64,000 nt of DNA from Clostridiales bacterium (GTDB lineage: Bacteria > Bacillota > Clostridia > Lachnospirales > Lachnospiraceae), in the NCBI GenBank assembly GCA_012520645.1, contig JAAYNV010000055.1, positions 50,885-114,884 on the forward strand, in the 5' to 3' direction. Position numbers and translations under genes: made by a program. Shown here piece by piece: positions 45,286 to 54,624 of the stretch. Numbering within the stretch: the stretch's first letter is position 1; each line of letters opens with the position of its first letter. Below the pieces are notes generated by a model. The model saw only the letters and a program-made list of their open reading frames with translations. It ran no database searches and was not told where the DNA came from.

Positions 45286-45369
45286 GCGTTTTCCCCTGAA
45301 AAAATAAAATTTTATCATCTTGCAGACTTTCTTATGTAAGGGAATCCGTATTTCGACCGCCTCTGCAAT

Positions 45370-46452
45370 TTACCGGTATCTTTCCCTTGCGATCTCAACA
45401 CCGCCCCATGAAGCGTAACCTGCATCCCCACTTCCTGCCAGACACCATTTGCGGATAATTCCATAGGACTGGTCATCCCATGTACAATCCATATGATACC
45501 ATTGTCCGTCTACCTGCACAATATTCCATGCGTGTCCTACACCGTTACGGTTTCCCACCGCGATATAACATGGAATCCCCATCTGATCCATAAATTTCTG
45601 AAACAGCAGCGCATAGCTTGTACAGACTCCCTGTCCGCTTGCCAGCGCATCATAAGCAGACTTATAATCCGCAGCTCCTGCCGCCGTCTCATTGGAATAG
45701 GTTACTGTGTTGCAGATAAAATCATGTACCGCAATGACCCTATCAGAAGTACTTCCCTGATTAAACTGCGGTACAAGTTCTGCTACCGCAGCATCTACGG
45801 CATTTTCTTCTTCAATCGTACTGACGCGCCGGATTTCTGCCGTACAGTTCCTTCCCCTCTGCTTCACAGCAAGTCCTTTGATGGTAGCTTCTTCATAGTT
45901 TTGTAACGGTGCGTAGAGCTGCTCACTAACCGTTTTTACAATCGCCTGATAGGTTCCCGCATCTCCTTGAAATACCAGACTGGTCGCATGGGCTTCGATT
46001 CCCTGCTTCGTAAGCGCTACGGCCTCTTCTGTACCGGAAACTACTGCTTCTATCCGCTCCATGCGTGGCGTTGCCTGTTTCGGTACTGCCGGACCTGTCT
46101 GCAAATCTGCCATATTCTGCCCTGCCCCGTCTGCCCGCACTAACTGATTGCCAGGCGTATAAAATACACCTCCTGCCGCGATACGATACCACCCATTTGA
46201 AGTAACCCCGGTCACCTGTACCGGAATTCCTGCCGCCACCGTAGATACCGGTGCTGCCGCTGCATCCGGCTCGGTATAAAAGGAAGTCTGATCCGTCGTA
46301 TATAATACTTCAGCCATATCCGTTGTCGTAAATTCTACCGCTTCTACCGTCATACGTATTCCGAATGTCAGAAAAACCGTGCAAAACAGGGTACCAAGAA
46401 GCTTGCCATACATGCATGACGGCATGGATAATTTTCTCATCGTTTTTTCCAT
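45370..46452 (-). CDS. Secreted SH3/transglutaminase-like protein
   Basis: Predicted exported protein of 360 residues. The hydrophobic N-terminus (about residues 17-38, ending in TVEAVEF) is a signal peptide. An SH3-like stretch (VLYTTDQTSFYTEPDAAAA, GWYRIAAGG) follows, then a transglutaminase-like domain with Cys in GVCTSYA, His in GHAWN and Asp in MDCTWDD. AAGGAGAG precedes the ATG. It is the third protein of this fold in the window, with a different N-terminal domain. The substrate is unknown. Confidence 0.85.
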   Translation of the reverse strand: MEKTMRKLSMPSCMYGKLLGTLFCTVFLTFGIRMTVEAVEFTTTDMAEVLYTTDQTSFYTEPDAAAAPVSTVAAGIPVQVTGVTSNGWYRIAAGGVFYTPGNQLVRADGAGQNMADLQTGPAVPKQATPRMERIEAVVSGTEEAVALTKQGIEAHATSLVFQGDAGTYQAIVKTVSEQLYAPLQNYEEATIKGLAVKQRGRNCTAEIRRVSTIEEENAVDAAVAELVPQFNQGSTSDRVIAVHDFICNTVTYSNETAAGAADYKSAYDALASGQGVCTSYALLFQKFMDQMGIPCYIAVGNRNGVGHAWNIVQVDGQWYHMDCTWDDQSYGIIRKWCLAGSGDAGYASWGGVEIARERYR

Positions 46453-46550
46453 TTAAATCTCTCCTTCATATTTATTTCTGCAATGTTCTTTATACTACTT
46501 CCGGCTCTCACCTCATTTGATCTTATCGAATTGTTCATCCTCAGATGATT

Positions 46551-46600
46551 AAAATAAAAAAGCACTGAAACCTAGTATTCATCCAGACTTTCAGTACTTC
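46551..46600 (-). terminator. Terminator after tRNA-Glu
   Basis: On the minus strand AAGTACTGAAA pairs with TTTCAGTGCTT (one G-U) around 18 bases, followed by a T run. Confidence 0.7.
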
Positions 46601-46630
46601 CAGGGTTGGGCTATTCTGTTAAATAGTCAG

Positions 46631-46702
46631 CAGCTCGTAGGGGAATCGAACCCCTGATTCCGCCGTGAGAGGGCGGCGTCTTAACCTCTTGACCAACGAG
46701 CC
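46631..46702 (-). tRNA. tRNA-Glu (anticodon CUC)
   Basis: A 72-base cloverleaf on the minus strand. The acceptor stem is GGCTCGT with ACGAGCT (G-U closing pair); the anticodon stem CCGCC/GGCGG encloses CTCTCAC, giving anticodon CTC for GAG codons; and the T stem AGGGG/CCCCT encloses TTCGATT. The discriminator base is G and CCA is not encoded. A promoter lies at 46722-46750. Confidence 0.93.
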
Positions 46703-46721
46703 ATGTCCTTAACACTTGTAT

Positions 46722-46750
46722 ATCTTATACTATGCCTTAAAAAAAAGCAA
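46722..46750 (-). promoter_or_regulatory. Promoter of tRNA-Glu
   Basis: On the minus strand TTGCTT (46750-46745) and TAAGAT (46727-46722) are spaced by 17 bases. Confidence 0.5.
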
Positions 46751-46832
46751 GTACTTTTTTCAAATTTTTTAAAAAATTTTAGTTTTCAGATTATTGCATC
46801 TCTTTATAAAATTTTATATGCGTCTGAGAACG

Positions 46833-46910
46833 CAGAAAAACCGGTTCACAAACCGGATTTTCTGTTTCTCTCTTCTTCAACCGCATACCGCCCTTCGATT
46901 TAAAATCGAA
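46833..46910 (-). terminator. polC terminator with nearby palindrome
   Basis: On the minus strand AAAATCCGGTT pairs with AACCGGTTTTT (46833-46864), ending in a T run. Between polC and this lies the palindrome TTCGATTT-A-AAATCGAA (46894-46910). Confidence 0.65.
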
Positions 46911-46960
46911 TGTCCCTCCGCACTGATTCAGATATTACATCTGACCTCATTTTCTAAAAA

Positions 46961-49900
46961 TTATGATACAAAGTCAAACAAACTGATCTGATTGGACTCC
47001 GGCAGGTTCCCCAACAGATTCAGGCTGTCCATCAGATCCACAACCGTTTTGGAAACCTTGGTCCGGGAACGGAAATCATCTTTGCTTAAGAACGGACCGT
47101 CCTTTGCCGCCTCCACAATGGCATCAGCCGCTTTCTCCCCCAAACCGTCAATGCTGCTTAAGGACGGCATGAGCTTTCCGTTTACTACCTGAAACAGACG
47201 GGATTGCGCCGTAAAAATATCAATCGGCTCAAACTCATAGCCTCTGGCATACATCTCCTGTACAATTTTCATATCCTTCGCAGTATCCTGCTCCTTTTTA
47301 GAGAGAGTATCCTTCCGTTTATTGTAATCCGCCATGACCGCTTCCAGATGCTTCTGTCCCTGACACATGATCTCATAAGAGAATGCCGAAGCGCGGATGC
47401 TGAAATACGCCGCATAATAAGCTAACGGATAATTCACCTTACAATAGGCAATACGCCATGCCATCATGACATATGCCGCCGCATGTGCCTTCGGGAACAT
47501 GTATTTTATCTTTTTACAGGACCAGATATACCAGTCCGGTACATTGGCAGCCACCATGGCTTCTTCCATTTCCGGCTTTAACCCCTTTCCCTTACGCACG
47601 CTCTCCATGATCGTGAAGGCAAGACTGCTCTCCACTCCCATATTGATCAGATAGACCATAATATCGTCACGGGTACAGATGGCGGTAGAAATCGTTGCCT
47701 TCCCTTCCTCAATCAAAGTCTGGGCATTTCCAAGCCATACATCTGTACCGTGGGACAGACCGGAAATACGTACCAGATCCGAAAAAGAGGAAGGTTTCGT
47801 ATCAATTAACATCTGAATAACAAAATCCGTACCAAACTCCGGAATACCGAGTGCCCCAAGCGGACAGCCTCCAATCTGGTCCGGTGTGATTCCAAGTGCC
47901 TCCGTACTTTTAAATAAAGACATGACCTGCGGATCGTCAAGCGGTATCTTGACCGGATCGATTCCCGTCAGATCCTGCAGCATACGAATCATGGTCGGAT
48001 CATCATGTCCGAGAATATCAAGCTTCAGCAGGTTGTGATCGATGGAATGGTAATCAAAATGAGTGGTAACCGTATCGGTAGTCATATCATTTGCGGGATG
48101 CTGTACCGGTGTAAAGGAATTGATGTCCTCACCCACCGGAAGTACAACGATTCCTCCCGGATGCTGTCCGGTGCTCCTGCGGATTCCCGTACAGCCTACA
48201 ACAATACGATTGATCTCACAGACTCTCTTTCTGCGTCCACGCTCCTCATAATAATTTTTCACATAACCAAATGCCGTCTTATCCGCCAACGTACCAATCG
48301 TTCCGGCACGGAAGGTCTGACCTGCCCCAAAGATAACCTCCGTATACTTATGCGCCTTACTCTGATATTCTCCGGAAAAGTTTAAGTCAATATCCGGCTC
48401 CTTGTCTCCCTTAAAGCCCAGAAAAGTTTCAAATGGAATATCAAAGCCGTCCTTTTTGAGCGGTGCCCCACAGACCGGACACTTTTTATCCGGCATATCG
48501 CAGCCTGCCCGTCCCGCATAGGCCCTTACCTCCTCCGAAGTAAAGTCGCTGTAATGACATTCTTTGCAGTAATAGTGCGGACTTAACGGATTTACCTCCG
48601 TAATACCCGACATGGTCGCCACGAAAGAAGAACCGACCGAACCACGGGAGCCCACCAGATAACCGTCCTCCACCGATTTCCATACCAGCTTCTGCGCAAT
48701 AATATACATCACGGCAAACCCGTTTTTGATAATTGAATTGAGTTCCTTCTGGAGTCTTGCCTCTACGATCTCCGGCAGTTCATCGCCATACATCTCATGT
48801 GCCTTATTGTAACAGATGTCGGTCAGTGTCTTATCACTGTTCTCAATGACCGGGGGGCACTTATCCGGCCGTACCGGAGACATCGTCTCAATCATATCGG
48901 CAATCCGGTTCGTATTCGTAATCACGACTTCCTCTGCCTTTTCGCTTCCCAAATAGGAAAATTCCTCTAACATCTCCTCAGTGGTCCGAAGATAAAGCGG
49001 TGCCTGCTCATCCGCATCCTTAAAGCCCTTGCCCGCCATAATAATACGACGGTATACCTCATCCTCCGGATCCAGAAAATGCACATCACAGGTCGCTACA
49101 ACAGGTTTATTAAACTGCTCCCCCAATTCTACAATGCGTCGGTTGATTGCCTCGATATCCTCCATGGAATTAATATCCGGATGTTTCTCCGACTCAATCA
49201 TAAACTTATTATTGCCTCTTGGCTGTATTTCCAGATAGTCATAAAAATTAACCAGTCTGGCTATCTCTGTTTCTGCTGCTCCATCCAGTAAAGCCCGGTA
49301 CAACTCGCCTGCCTCACAGGCGCTTCCAAGCAGCAGCCCTTCCCGATGCTTTTGATACAGACTCTTCGGAATTCTCGGTCGTTTGCTGTAATAGGTCAGA
49401 TGAGATTCCGATACCAGCGTATATAAATTGACTCTTCCGGTATTGTTCTTTGCCAGAATGATCGCATGATAGGTTGCGGAACGCTTCACAATCTCTGCCG
49501 AGGATGCTCCCAGCGCATTGATTTTCTCTAACGTATCCGCTCCCTCTTGCTTTAGCATCGGAATAAATTTTACAAAAATCTCTGCGGTTGCCGCTGCATC
49601 ATCCACCGCACGGTGATGGTTTTCCAGCGATACACCCAAAGTCTTTGCTACGGCATCCAGCGTATGCTTTGCCTGATTTGGAAGCAGAATTCTTGCAATC
49701 CCCACCGTATCTACGTATGTTACATCAAGCGGAATATTCTGCCTTGCCGCATTCTCCAGAATAAAGCTCATATCAAAGTTGGCATTATGCGCGACCAACA
49801 CTGCTCCCTCACAAAATGCCAGAAACTCCGGCAGGATGTTCTCGATCACCGGAGCATTTACAACCATTTCATCATTGATGCCTGTCAACTTTTCAATTTC

Positions 49901-51529
49901 AAACGGTATCGGCACATCAGGATTGACAAACGTGGAATAGCGGTCTGTAATGACACCCTGCTCTACCTTGACCGCTCCGATTTCTATGATACGGTTTTTA
50001 ACCGGGGAAAAACCCGTTGTCTCAATGTCAAATACCACAAAGGTCCGGTCCAGATCCTGTCCCTTATTATTCGTCACGATCTCCCTTAAGTCATCTACCA
50101 GATAGGCTTCCACGCCATAGATCACTTTAAAGAAATCATTGGAATCCGGATTTTCTTCTCCGGCCTCTTTCCGTTTGTTTTTCTCTGCCTTCCAGAGATC
50201 CTCCCAGACATGATTGGCATCCGGAAAGGACTGTACCACCCCATGATCCGTGATCGCTATGGCAGGATGTCCCCATTTATAGGCACGCTTTACAATGTCC
50301 TTTGCCTCAGAAACTCCGTCCATATCGCTCATCTTGGTATGACAATGCAGTTCCACACGCTTACGGACACTGTTATCTATCCGTGCCGTCGTAAAATCAG
50401 AGATTTTCTTTACACCCGCCACCGAACCAATCGTCAGTTCATTGTCGAAACGGTCGATCATCGTCACGCCCTTTAACTTAATAAAAGCCCCCGGCTTGAT
50501 TCCTTCCGTAATCTCTGCAACCTGATCATTTCGTGCAAACATCTTGACCGTGATCGTATCCGTAAAATCCGTCACATCAAACATGAGTATCGTCTTTTCA
50601 TTACGAATTTCCCTCGTATCAAATGCCAGAATCTTACCGCGGATAACAACCTCCCCCATCTCACCGATGATTTCCTCAATTGCAATTGCATCCTCTTCAA
50701 AATCTCTGCCATATATGACATCCGGGTTGTCAGACTTTTTAACCGCCTGCCTGTATTTTTCCCGTTTCTGGAAGCTCTTGCCTTTTCCGCCTGTATCCGT
50801 CCCTTTGTCTGCTCCGCTTCCGCTTGTTTTGGCGGCAGTTTCCTGCGCAGAAGCCACAATATCCGCTTTCGGCACGCTGTCACCCTGCGCTGCTTCCATA
50901 ACAGGAGCCTCTCCCGTTTCAGCACGCTGCTCCGCCAGCTCTTTGCTTCCTGCGGCACGCTTTACAATTTCCGCCACCTGACCTGCAATCCGAATATCAT
51001 CCTCTGTAGTATCCCGTTTTTTCTGCTGTTGTGCATACTCCACCTGAAAGGCAACGGAAAAACCACATCTTTCATTAAATATTTTTTCCAGTATACGGAT
51101 TAGTTCCTCTTCCTTACTGCGGTAAAGCACCGTATCATTCATCGTCAGACAGATACTCTGCTCATTTGGATAAGAAATCTCCGCACTGCGAAACATCGTA
51201 TACTCTACATGGCTATATTCCCTCAGTTCCAGAAGAATACTGTCTCTGTATATCTCCATCAGCTTCTGCGCATTATACTGTGAAGAAAGTCTGTATTTTT
51301 CATACAGCTTAACCGTCATATCCACCGATGGAAAAAGCTGCTTTTTGATCTGATCTTCCACATAAAAGATCCGTTCCTTCTGAATCAGCCTGTCGCAGCT
51401 TATATACACCCGCAGAAAATCCTTCTGTTTTGTCGCAGTAATTTTATCCACCTCTACCTGTTCAAACAAATCCCTGCATGTGCTATCCAGTTTTAATCCC
51501 GGAAAAACCTCTGTAAATTGCTTCGCCAT
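46961..51529 (-). CDS. polC: DNA polymerase III PolC (Gram-positive type)
   Basis: Replicative polymerase of 1522 residues in low-GC Gram-positives. An N-terminal region and OB fold (VVIRGKILAFDTREIRNEKTI) are followed by a PHP domain interrupted by a 3'-5' exonuclease starting FVVFDIETTGFSPVKN (DEDD type, with HRAVDDA later). The palm and fingers contain DIDLNFSGEYQ and the C-terminal part ends VDLMDSLNLLGNLPES. Coding potential is continuous throughout. It follows ispG. Confidence 0.97.
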   Translation of the reverse strand: MAKQFTEVFPGLKLDSTCRDLFEQVEVDKITATKQKDFLRVYISCDRLIQKERIFYVEDQIKKQLFPSVDMTVKLYEKYRLSSQYNAQKLMEIYRDSILLELREYSHVEYTMFRSAEISYPNEQSICLTMNDTVLYRSKEEELIRILEKIFNERCGFSVAFQVEYAQQQKKRDTTEDDIRIAGQVAEIVKRAAGSKELAEQRAETGEAPVMEAAQGDSVPKADIVASAQETAAKTSGSGADKGTDTGGKGKSFQKREKYRQAVKKSDNPDVIYGRDFEEDAIAIEEIIGEMGEVVIRGKILAFDTREIRNEKTILMFDVTDFTDTITVKMFARNDQVAEITEGIKPGAFIKLKGVTMIDRFDNELTIGSVAGVKKISDFTTARIDNSVRKRVELHCHTKMSDMDGVSEAKDIVKRAYKWGHPAIAITDHGVVQSFPDANHVWEDLWKAEKNKRKEAGEENPDSNDFFKVIYGVEAYLVDDLREIVTNNKGQDLDRTFVVFDIETTGFSPVKNRIIEIGAVKVEQGVITDRYSTFVNPDVPIPFEIEKLTGINDEMVVNAPVIENILPEFLAFCEGAVLVAHNANFDMSFILENAARQNIPLDVTYVDTVGIARILLPNQAKHTLDAVAKTLGVSLENHHRAVDDAAATAEIFVKFIPMLKQEGADTLEKINALGASSAEIVKRSATYHAIILAKNNTGRVNLYTLVSESHLTYYSKRPRIPKSLYQKHREGLLLGSACEAGELYRALLDGAAETEIARLVNFYDYLEIQPRGNNKFMIESEKHPDINSMEDIEAINRRIVELGEQFNKPVVATCDVHFLDPEDEVYRRIIMAGKGFKDADEQAPLYLRTTEEMLEEFSYLGSEKAEEVVITNTNRIADMIETMSPVRPDKCPPVIENSDKTLTDICYNKAHEMYGDELPEIVEARLQKELNSIIKNGFAVMYIIAQKLVWKSVEDGYLVGSRGSVGSSFVATMSGITEVNPLSPHYYCKECHYSDFTSEEVRAYAGRAGCDMPDKKCPVCGAPLKKDGFDIPFETFLGFKGDKEPDIDLNFSGEYQSKAHKYTEVIFGAGQTFRAGTIGTLADKTAFGYVKNYYEERGRRKRVCEINRIVVGCTGIRRSTGQHPGGIVVLPVGEDINSFTPVQHPANDMTTDTVTTHFDYHSIDHNLLKLDILGHDDPTMIRMLQDLTGIDPVKIPLDDPQVMSLFKSTEALGITPDQIGGCPLGALGIPEFGTDFVIQMLIDTKPSSFSDLVRISGLSHGTDVWLGNAQTLIEEGKATISTAICTRDDIMVYLINMGVESSLAFTIMESVRKGKGLKPEMEEAMVAANVPDWYIWSCKKIKYMFPKAHAAAYVMMAWRIAYCKVNYPLAYYAAYFSIRASAFSYEIMCQGQKHLEAVMADYNKRKDTLSKKEQDTAKDMKIVQEMYARGYEFEPIDIFTAQSRLFQVVNGKLMPSLSSIDGLGEKAADAIVEAAKDGPFLSKDDFRSRTKVSKTVVDLMDSLNLLGNLPESNQISLFDFVS

Positions 51530-51573
51530 GTCTACTACCCTATCTGAATCCTATCCCGCTGCCTGCCTGATTT

Positions 51574-52635
51574 CTATTTTGTATCATTCCAGTGAAGCAG
51601 CTCCTCTTTTAATGTATTTAACAACTCATTCTCCGGAACTTTTTTCACGATCTCGCCCTTTTTAATCAAAAGACCTTCTCCGATGCCTCCGGCAATTCCG
51701 ATATCCGCTTCCTTTGCTTCACCCGGTCCATTCACGGCACAGCCCATAACGGCCACCTTGATGTCCAATGGAATCCCTGCAACCATCGTCTCTACCTGAT
51801 TTGCCAGTCCGATCAGATCAATCTTTGTTCGTCCGCAAGTCGGGCAGGATACCACCTCGATTCCGCCCTTCCTGAGTCCAAGGGTTCTTAAGATGAGTCT
51901 GGCTGATTTGATTTCCTCCACCGGATCACCGGTGAGAGATACCCGGATCGTATCACCGATACCCTGATGCAGAATGAGACCCAGCCCAATAGAAGATTTG
52001 ATATTGCCACTGATTACCGTACCTGCTTCTGTAATACCTACATGCAGCGGATAAGCTGTCTGTTGTGCCAGTATCTCATGGGCACGGACACACATCATAA
52101 CATCGGATGATTTAATACTGATCACCAGATTGTCATAACCCATATCCTCAATCATCTTCACCTTGTCAAGCGCACTCTCCACCAGACCTTCTGCTGTCAC
52201 GCCGCCGTATTTTTCTACCAGTCCCCGCTCTAAAGACCCGCTGTTGACACCGACACGAATCGGGATATTCCGCTCCCTTGCTACCTTGACAACGGCTTCT
52301 ACCTTATCGCTTCCACCGATATTTCCCGGATTGATGCGTATTTTATCCGCTCCATTCTCCATGGCTGCGATCGCCATCTTATAATCAAAATGAATATCCG
52401 CTACGATCGGAATCTTCACCTGCTTTTTGATCTCTCCAATAGCCTGTGCCGCTTCCAGTGTCGGCACAGTACAGCGCACAATCTCACAGCCGGCTTCCTC
52501 CAGTCTCAGTATCTGTGCCACCGTTGCTGCAACATCCTCTGTCCTCGTATTGGTCATAGACTGGATGGCAATCGGATTGCCTCCACCGATTTTTACATTT
52601 CCAATCGAAATTACTTTTGTATGATCACGATACAT
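51574..52635 (-). CDS. ispG: 4-hydroxy-3-methylbut-2-enyl diphosphate synthase
   Basis: Iron-sulfur enzyme of the MEP pathway, 353 residues. The N-terminal barrel has SIGNVKIGGGNPIAIQSMTNT. The cluster ligands are in SCPTCGRT and MGCAVNGPGEA near the C-terminus. I start at the ATG at 52635 (GGAAGGA upstream), rejecting 36 upstream residues that do not resemble the family. It is preceded by the kinase gene with an 85-base gap. Confidence 0.95.
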   Translation of the reverse strand: MYRDHTKVISIGNVKIGGGNPIAIQSMTNTRTEDVAATVAQILRLEEAGCEIVRCTVPTLEAAQAIGEIKKQVKIPIVADIHFDYKMAIAAMENGADKIRINPGNIGGSDKVEAVVKVARERNIPIRVGVNSGSLERGLVEKYGGVTAEGLVESALDKVKMIEDMGYDNLVISIKSSDVMMCVRAHEILAQQTAYPLHVGITEAGTVISGNIKSSIGLGLILHQGIGDTIRVSLTGDPVEEIKSARLILRTLGLRKGGIEVVSCPTCGRTKIDLIGLANQVETMVAGIPLDIKVAVMGCAVNGPGEAKEADIGIAGGIGEGLLIKKGEIVKKVPENELLNTLKEELLHWNDTK

Positions 52636-52720
52636 ATGCTTATCCTTCCTTCCCAAAACACAAGTTTGCCCGCTGCATTCCTTTTGAAAACAGGTGTCCC
52701 TGCCTTTAAAGCCCAGTTTA

Positions 52721-53695
52721 TCATACCGCTCCATCTGCGTCAATGAACGGCGAAAGACCTGCTCGCTTCTTTCCAGTCAAAAAAATACTCTTCTCCTGCC
52801 GCAAAACAAACCTTCTCTTTCCCGGCAAGACCCTGCATAAAATACGCCCTATTCTGCCGCCTCTTTTTTGAAAAACACCTGCGCTCCGTTTCTCTGCCAT
52901 ACAACCTTCTGCCGCTACAAGAACCTCACGCATACTCTGAAACCTCTTTTCCGGCAGCCATTCCACACAGGTTTTTAATATCCTCACAAACTCCCTTCCC
53001 GCCATACTTTCCCATCCGATGCAGCTTTTTAAGCCGAAGGGTGGAAGTCCCGGATCTTTGCCGGTTAATAGAAAGAAAATCGTCATTCCGAGCGCATACA
53101 CATCACTTCTCTGGTCACAAACCGCTTCCATACCCAGCTCACCACACTGCTCGGGAGGCGCATAGCCGTAAGTACCATAGCAGGGTCCCCGTCTGCATGC
53201 GGCCCCCTCGTTCTCCATAGCAGCACCAAAATCCACAAGTACAACCCTTCCTTCTTCCGTCAACAGCACATTGGCAGGCTTCAAATCCAGATAGCAAACC
53301 GGTGGGCGCAGTTCATGCAGATATCGCAGGATCTCCGCCAACTGGCACAAAAGATTCAGACATTCCTCTTCGGAAAAGACTCCCCTTTGTCGAACAGCTT
53401 CCGCAAGCGTCACTCCCTCCACATATTCCATAACCAGATAACCAAAATGCTCCGTATCCAAGAAGTCCACCACTACAGGCAGCGCAGGATGACTGCGTCC
53501 CCCAAGAAGCATGGCTTCCCGTTTTAGCTCCATTCCCTGATCTTCTCTCTCCTTTTTGATTTCCTTTACTGCCCACCTTTTAGGCAGATGCAGATCTTCT
53601 GCCAACCACACACTGCCACAGCCTCCCCTTGCAAGCTCCCGCAGAATAAGGTACTTACCTGCTAACACCTCCCCACTCCTACAACCTCGATCCAT
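52721..53695 (-). CDS. Ser/Thr protein kinase
   Basis: Soluble Hanks-type kinase of 324 residues with no PASTA repeats or membrane segment. The glycine loop is LARGGCGSVW (about residues 21-30), the Lys is in WAVKEIKK (K44), the DFG is VDFGAA (D155), and YGYAPPEQ is the activation end. The catalytic HRD reads YLD (residues 135-137), keeping Asp but losing His and Arg. A basic ~60-residue tail follows. The start has GGGGGAAGG four bases upstream and overlaps the end of the phosphatase gene by 17 bases, so the two are translated together. Its substrates are unknown. Confidence 0.9.
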   Translation of the reverse strand: MDRGCRSGEVLAGKYLILRELARGGCGSVWLAEDLHLPKRWAVKEIKKEREDQGMELKREAMLLGGRSHPALPVVVDFLDTEHFGYLVMEYVEGVTLAEAVRQRGVFSEEECLNLLCQLAEILRYLHELRPPVCYLDLKPANVLLTEEGRVVLVDFGAAMENEGAACRRGPCYGTYGYAPPEQCGELGMEAVCDQRSDVYALGMTIFFLLTGKDPGLPPFGLKSCIGWESMAGREFVRILKTCVEWLPEKRFQSMREVLVAAEGCMAEKRSAGVFQKRGGRIGRILCRVLPGKRRFVLRQEKSIFLTGKKRAGLSPFIDADGAV

Positions 53696-54428
53696 GCGTC
53701 CTTCCCCCTTTCAAACAACAGATAAAAACCGCACTGATATTGTCTGTCTCTCCTTTACGGAGCAGGGCTTCTGCCGATTCCTTTAATATTTTCTCCCAGT
53801 TTTTTTCTTTTTTTGTTCCAAGAAAATCAGATGCCTTTCTTCCAAACATTCTGCACAGATTATGACCTTTTTGTTTTCGGTAAAAGCCATCACTGCATAT
53901 CAAAAACCGGTCGCCTGCCACAATCCGTCCAAACTGTATCTGTGGAATACATTGGCCCGATGCACCCACTGCCTGCAAAAGTGCTCCTTCTGCATTGATC
54001 TGATCCTTGGTCAGCTGTCTGCATCCAAAACGGATACGGTAAATCCGGCTGTCCCCTATATGGAACAGGAAAAACCTGTGCTCCCACAAAAACAATATGG
54101 ATGCGGTTGTCCCCAGCCGGATGCCCCTTTCTTTTCCATACAAAAAAAGGCTGTCACATATTTGTTCCAGCCGTTTTTTCAATCCCTGTGCCACGCACTC
54201 CATATTTCCAAAACGCATAGCTTTCATGCCATCTTCATAGAACCATTTCAGGACCTCCTCTGCCACATAGCCGCTTGCAATCTCTCCCCCTGCAAGCCCG
54301 CCAATGCCGTCACAGACCATTGCAAGAAGCACCCTGCCCCGTCTGGTCTGCACCTGCTCAATACAAAGACTGTCCTCATTCCGGTTCCGTTTTCCCCGGT
54401 TCCAATACTGTGTGCTGTAATACCTCAT
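53679..54428 (-). CDS. PP2C-family Ser/Thr phosphatase
   Basis: Metal-dependent phosphatase of about 249 residues. Motifs RNEDSL, VCDGIGGLAGG, HIGDSRIYRI and GETDNISAVF mark the metal-binding aspartates. It is expected to reverse the adjacent kinase. The ATG at 54428 (after AAAGGGCAGT) starts close to the usual point, but ATG 54455 has an equally good AAGGG and cannot be excluded. The pair has its own promoter (54503-54531). Confidence 0.88.
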   Translation of the reverse strand: MRYYSTQYWNRGKRNRNEDSLCIEQVQTRRGRVLLAMVCDGIGGLAGGEIASGYVAEEVLKWFYEDGMKAMRFGNMECVAQGLKKRLEQICDSLFLYGKERGIRLGTTASILFLWEHRFFLFHIGDSRIYRIRFGCRQLTKDQINAEGALLQAVGASGQCIPQIQFGRIVAGDRFLICSDGFYRKQKGHNLCRMFGRKASDFLGTKKEKNWEKILKESAEALLRKGETDNISAVFICCLKGGRTHGSRL

Positions 54429-54502
54429 ACTGCCCTTTCCCGGCTCCCGCCGCATACAGCGCCCTTTTTGAAAATAACCCACTCAATTCCTTTGATAATG
54501 CT

Positions 54503-54531
54503 ATTTTAATATACAAAACTTTTCTCTGCAA
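54503..54531 (-). promoter_or_regulatory. Promoter of the phosphatase-kinase pair
   Basis: On the minus strand TTGCAG (54531-54526) and TAAAAT (54508-54503) are spaced by 17 bases. Two direct copies of CTAACCTA lie farther upstream, near 54571-54593. Confidence 0.5.
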
Positions 54532-54624
54532 GTTCGAAATTTCGTTTTCCCCGATGTCTTTTCTGATACTAACCTATCTTATTCTAACCTACACTTTGCC
54601 TCTTCTGCCCTGTCAGTTCTTCCG

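Noticed and set aside
47000..51500. Separate DnaQ-type exonuclease within polC
   Set aside because: The exonuclease is the normal insertion in the PHP region of PolC and remains in one frame.
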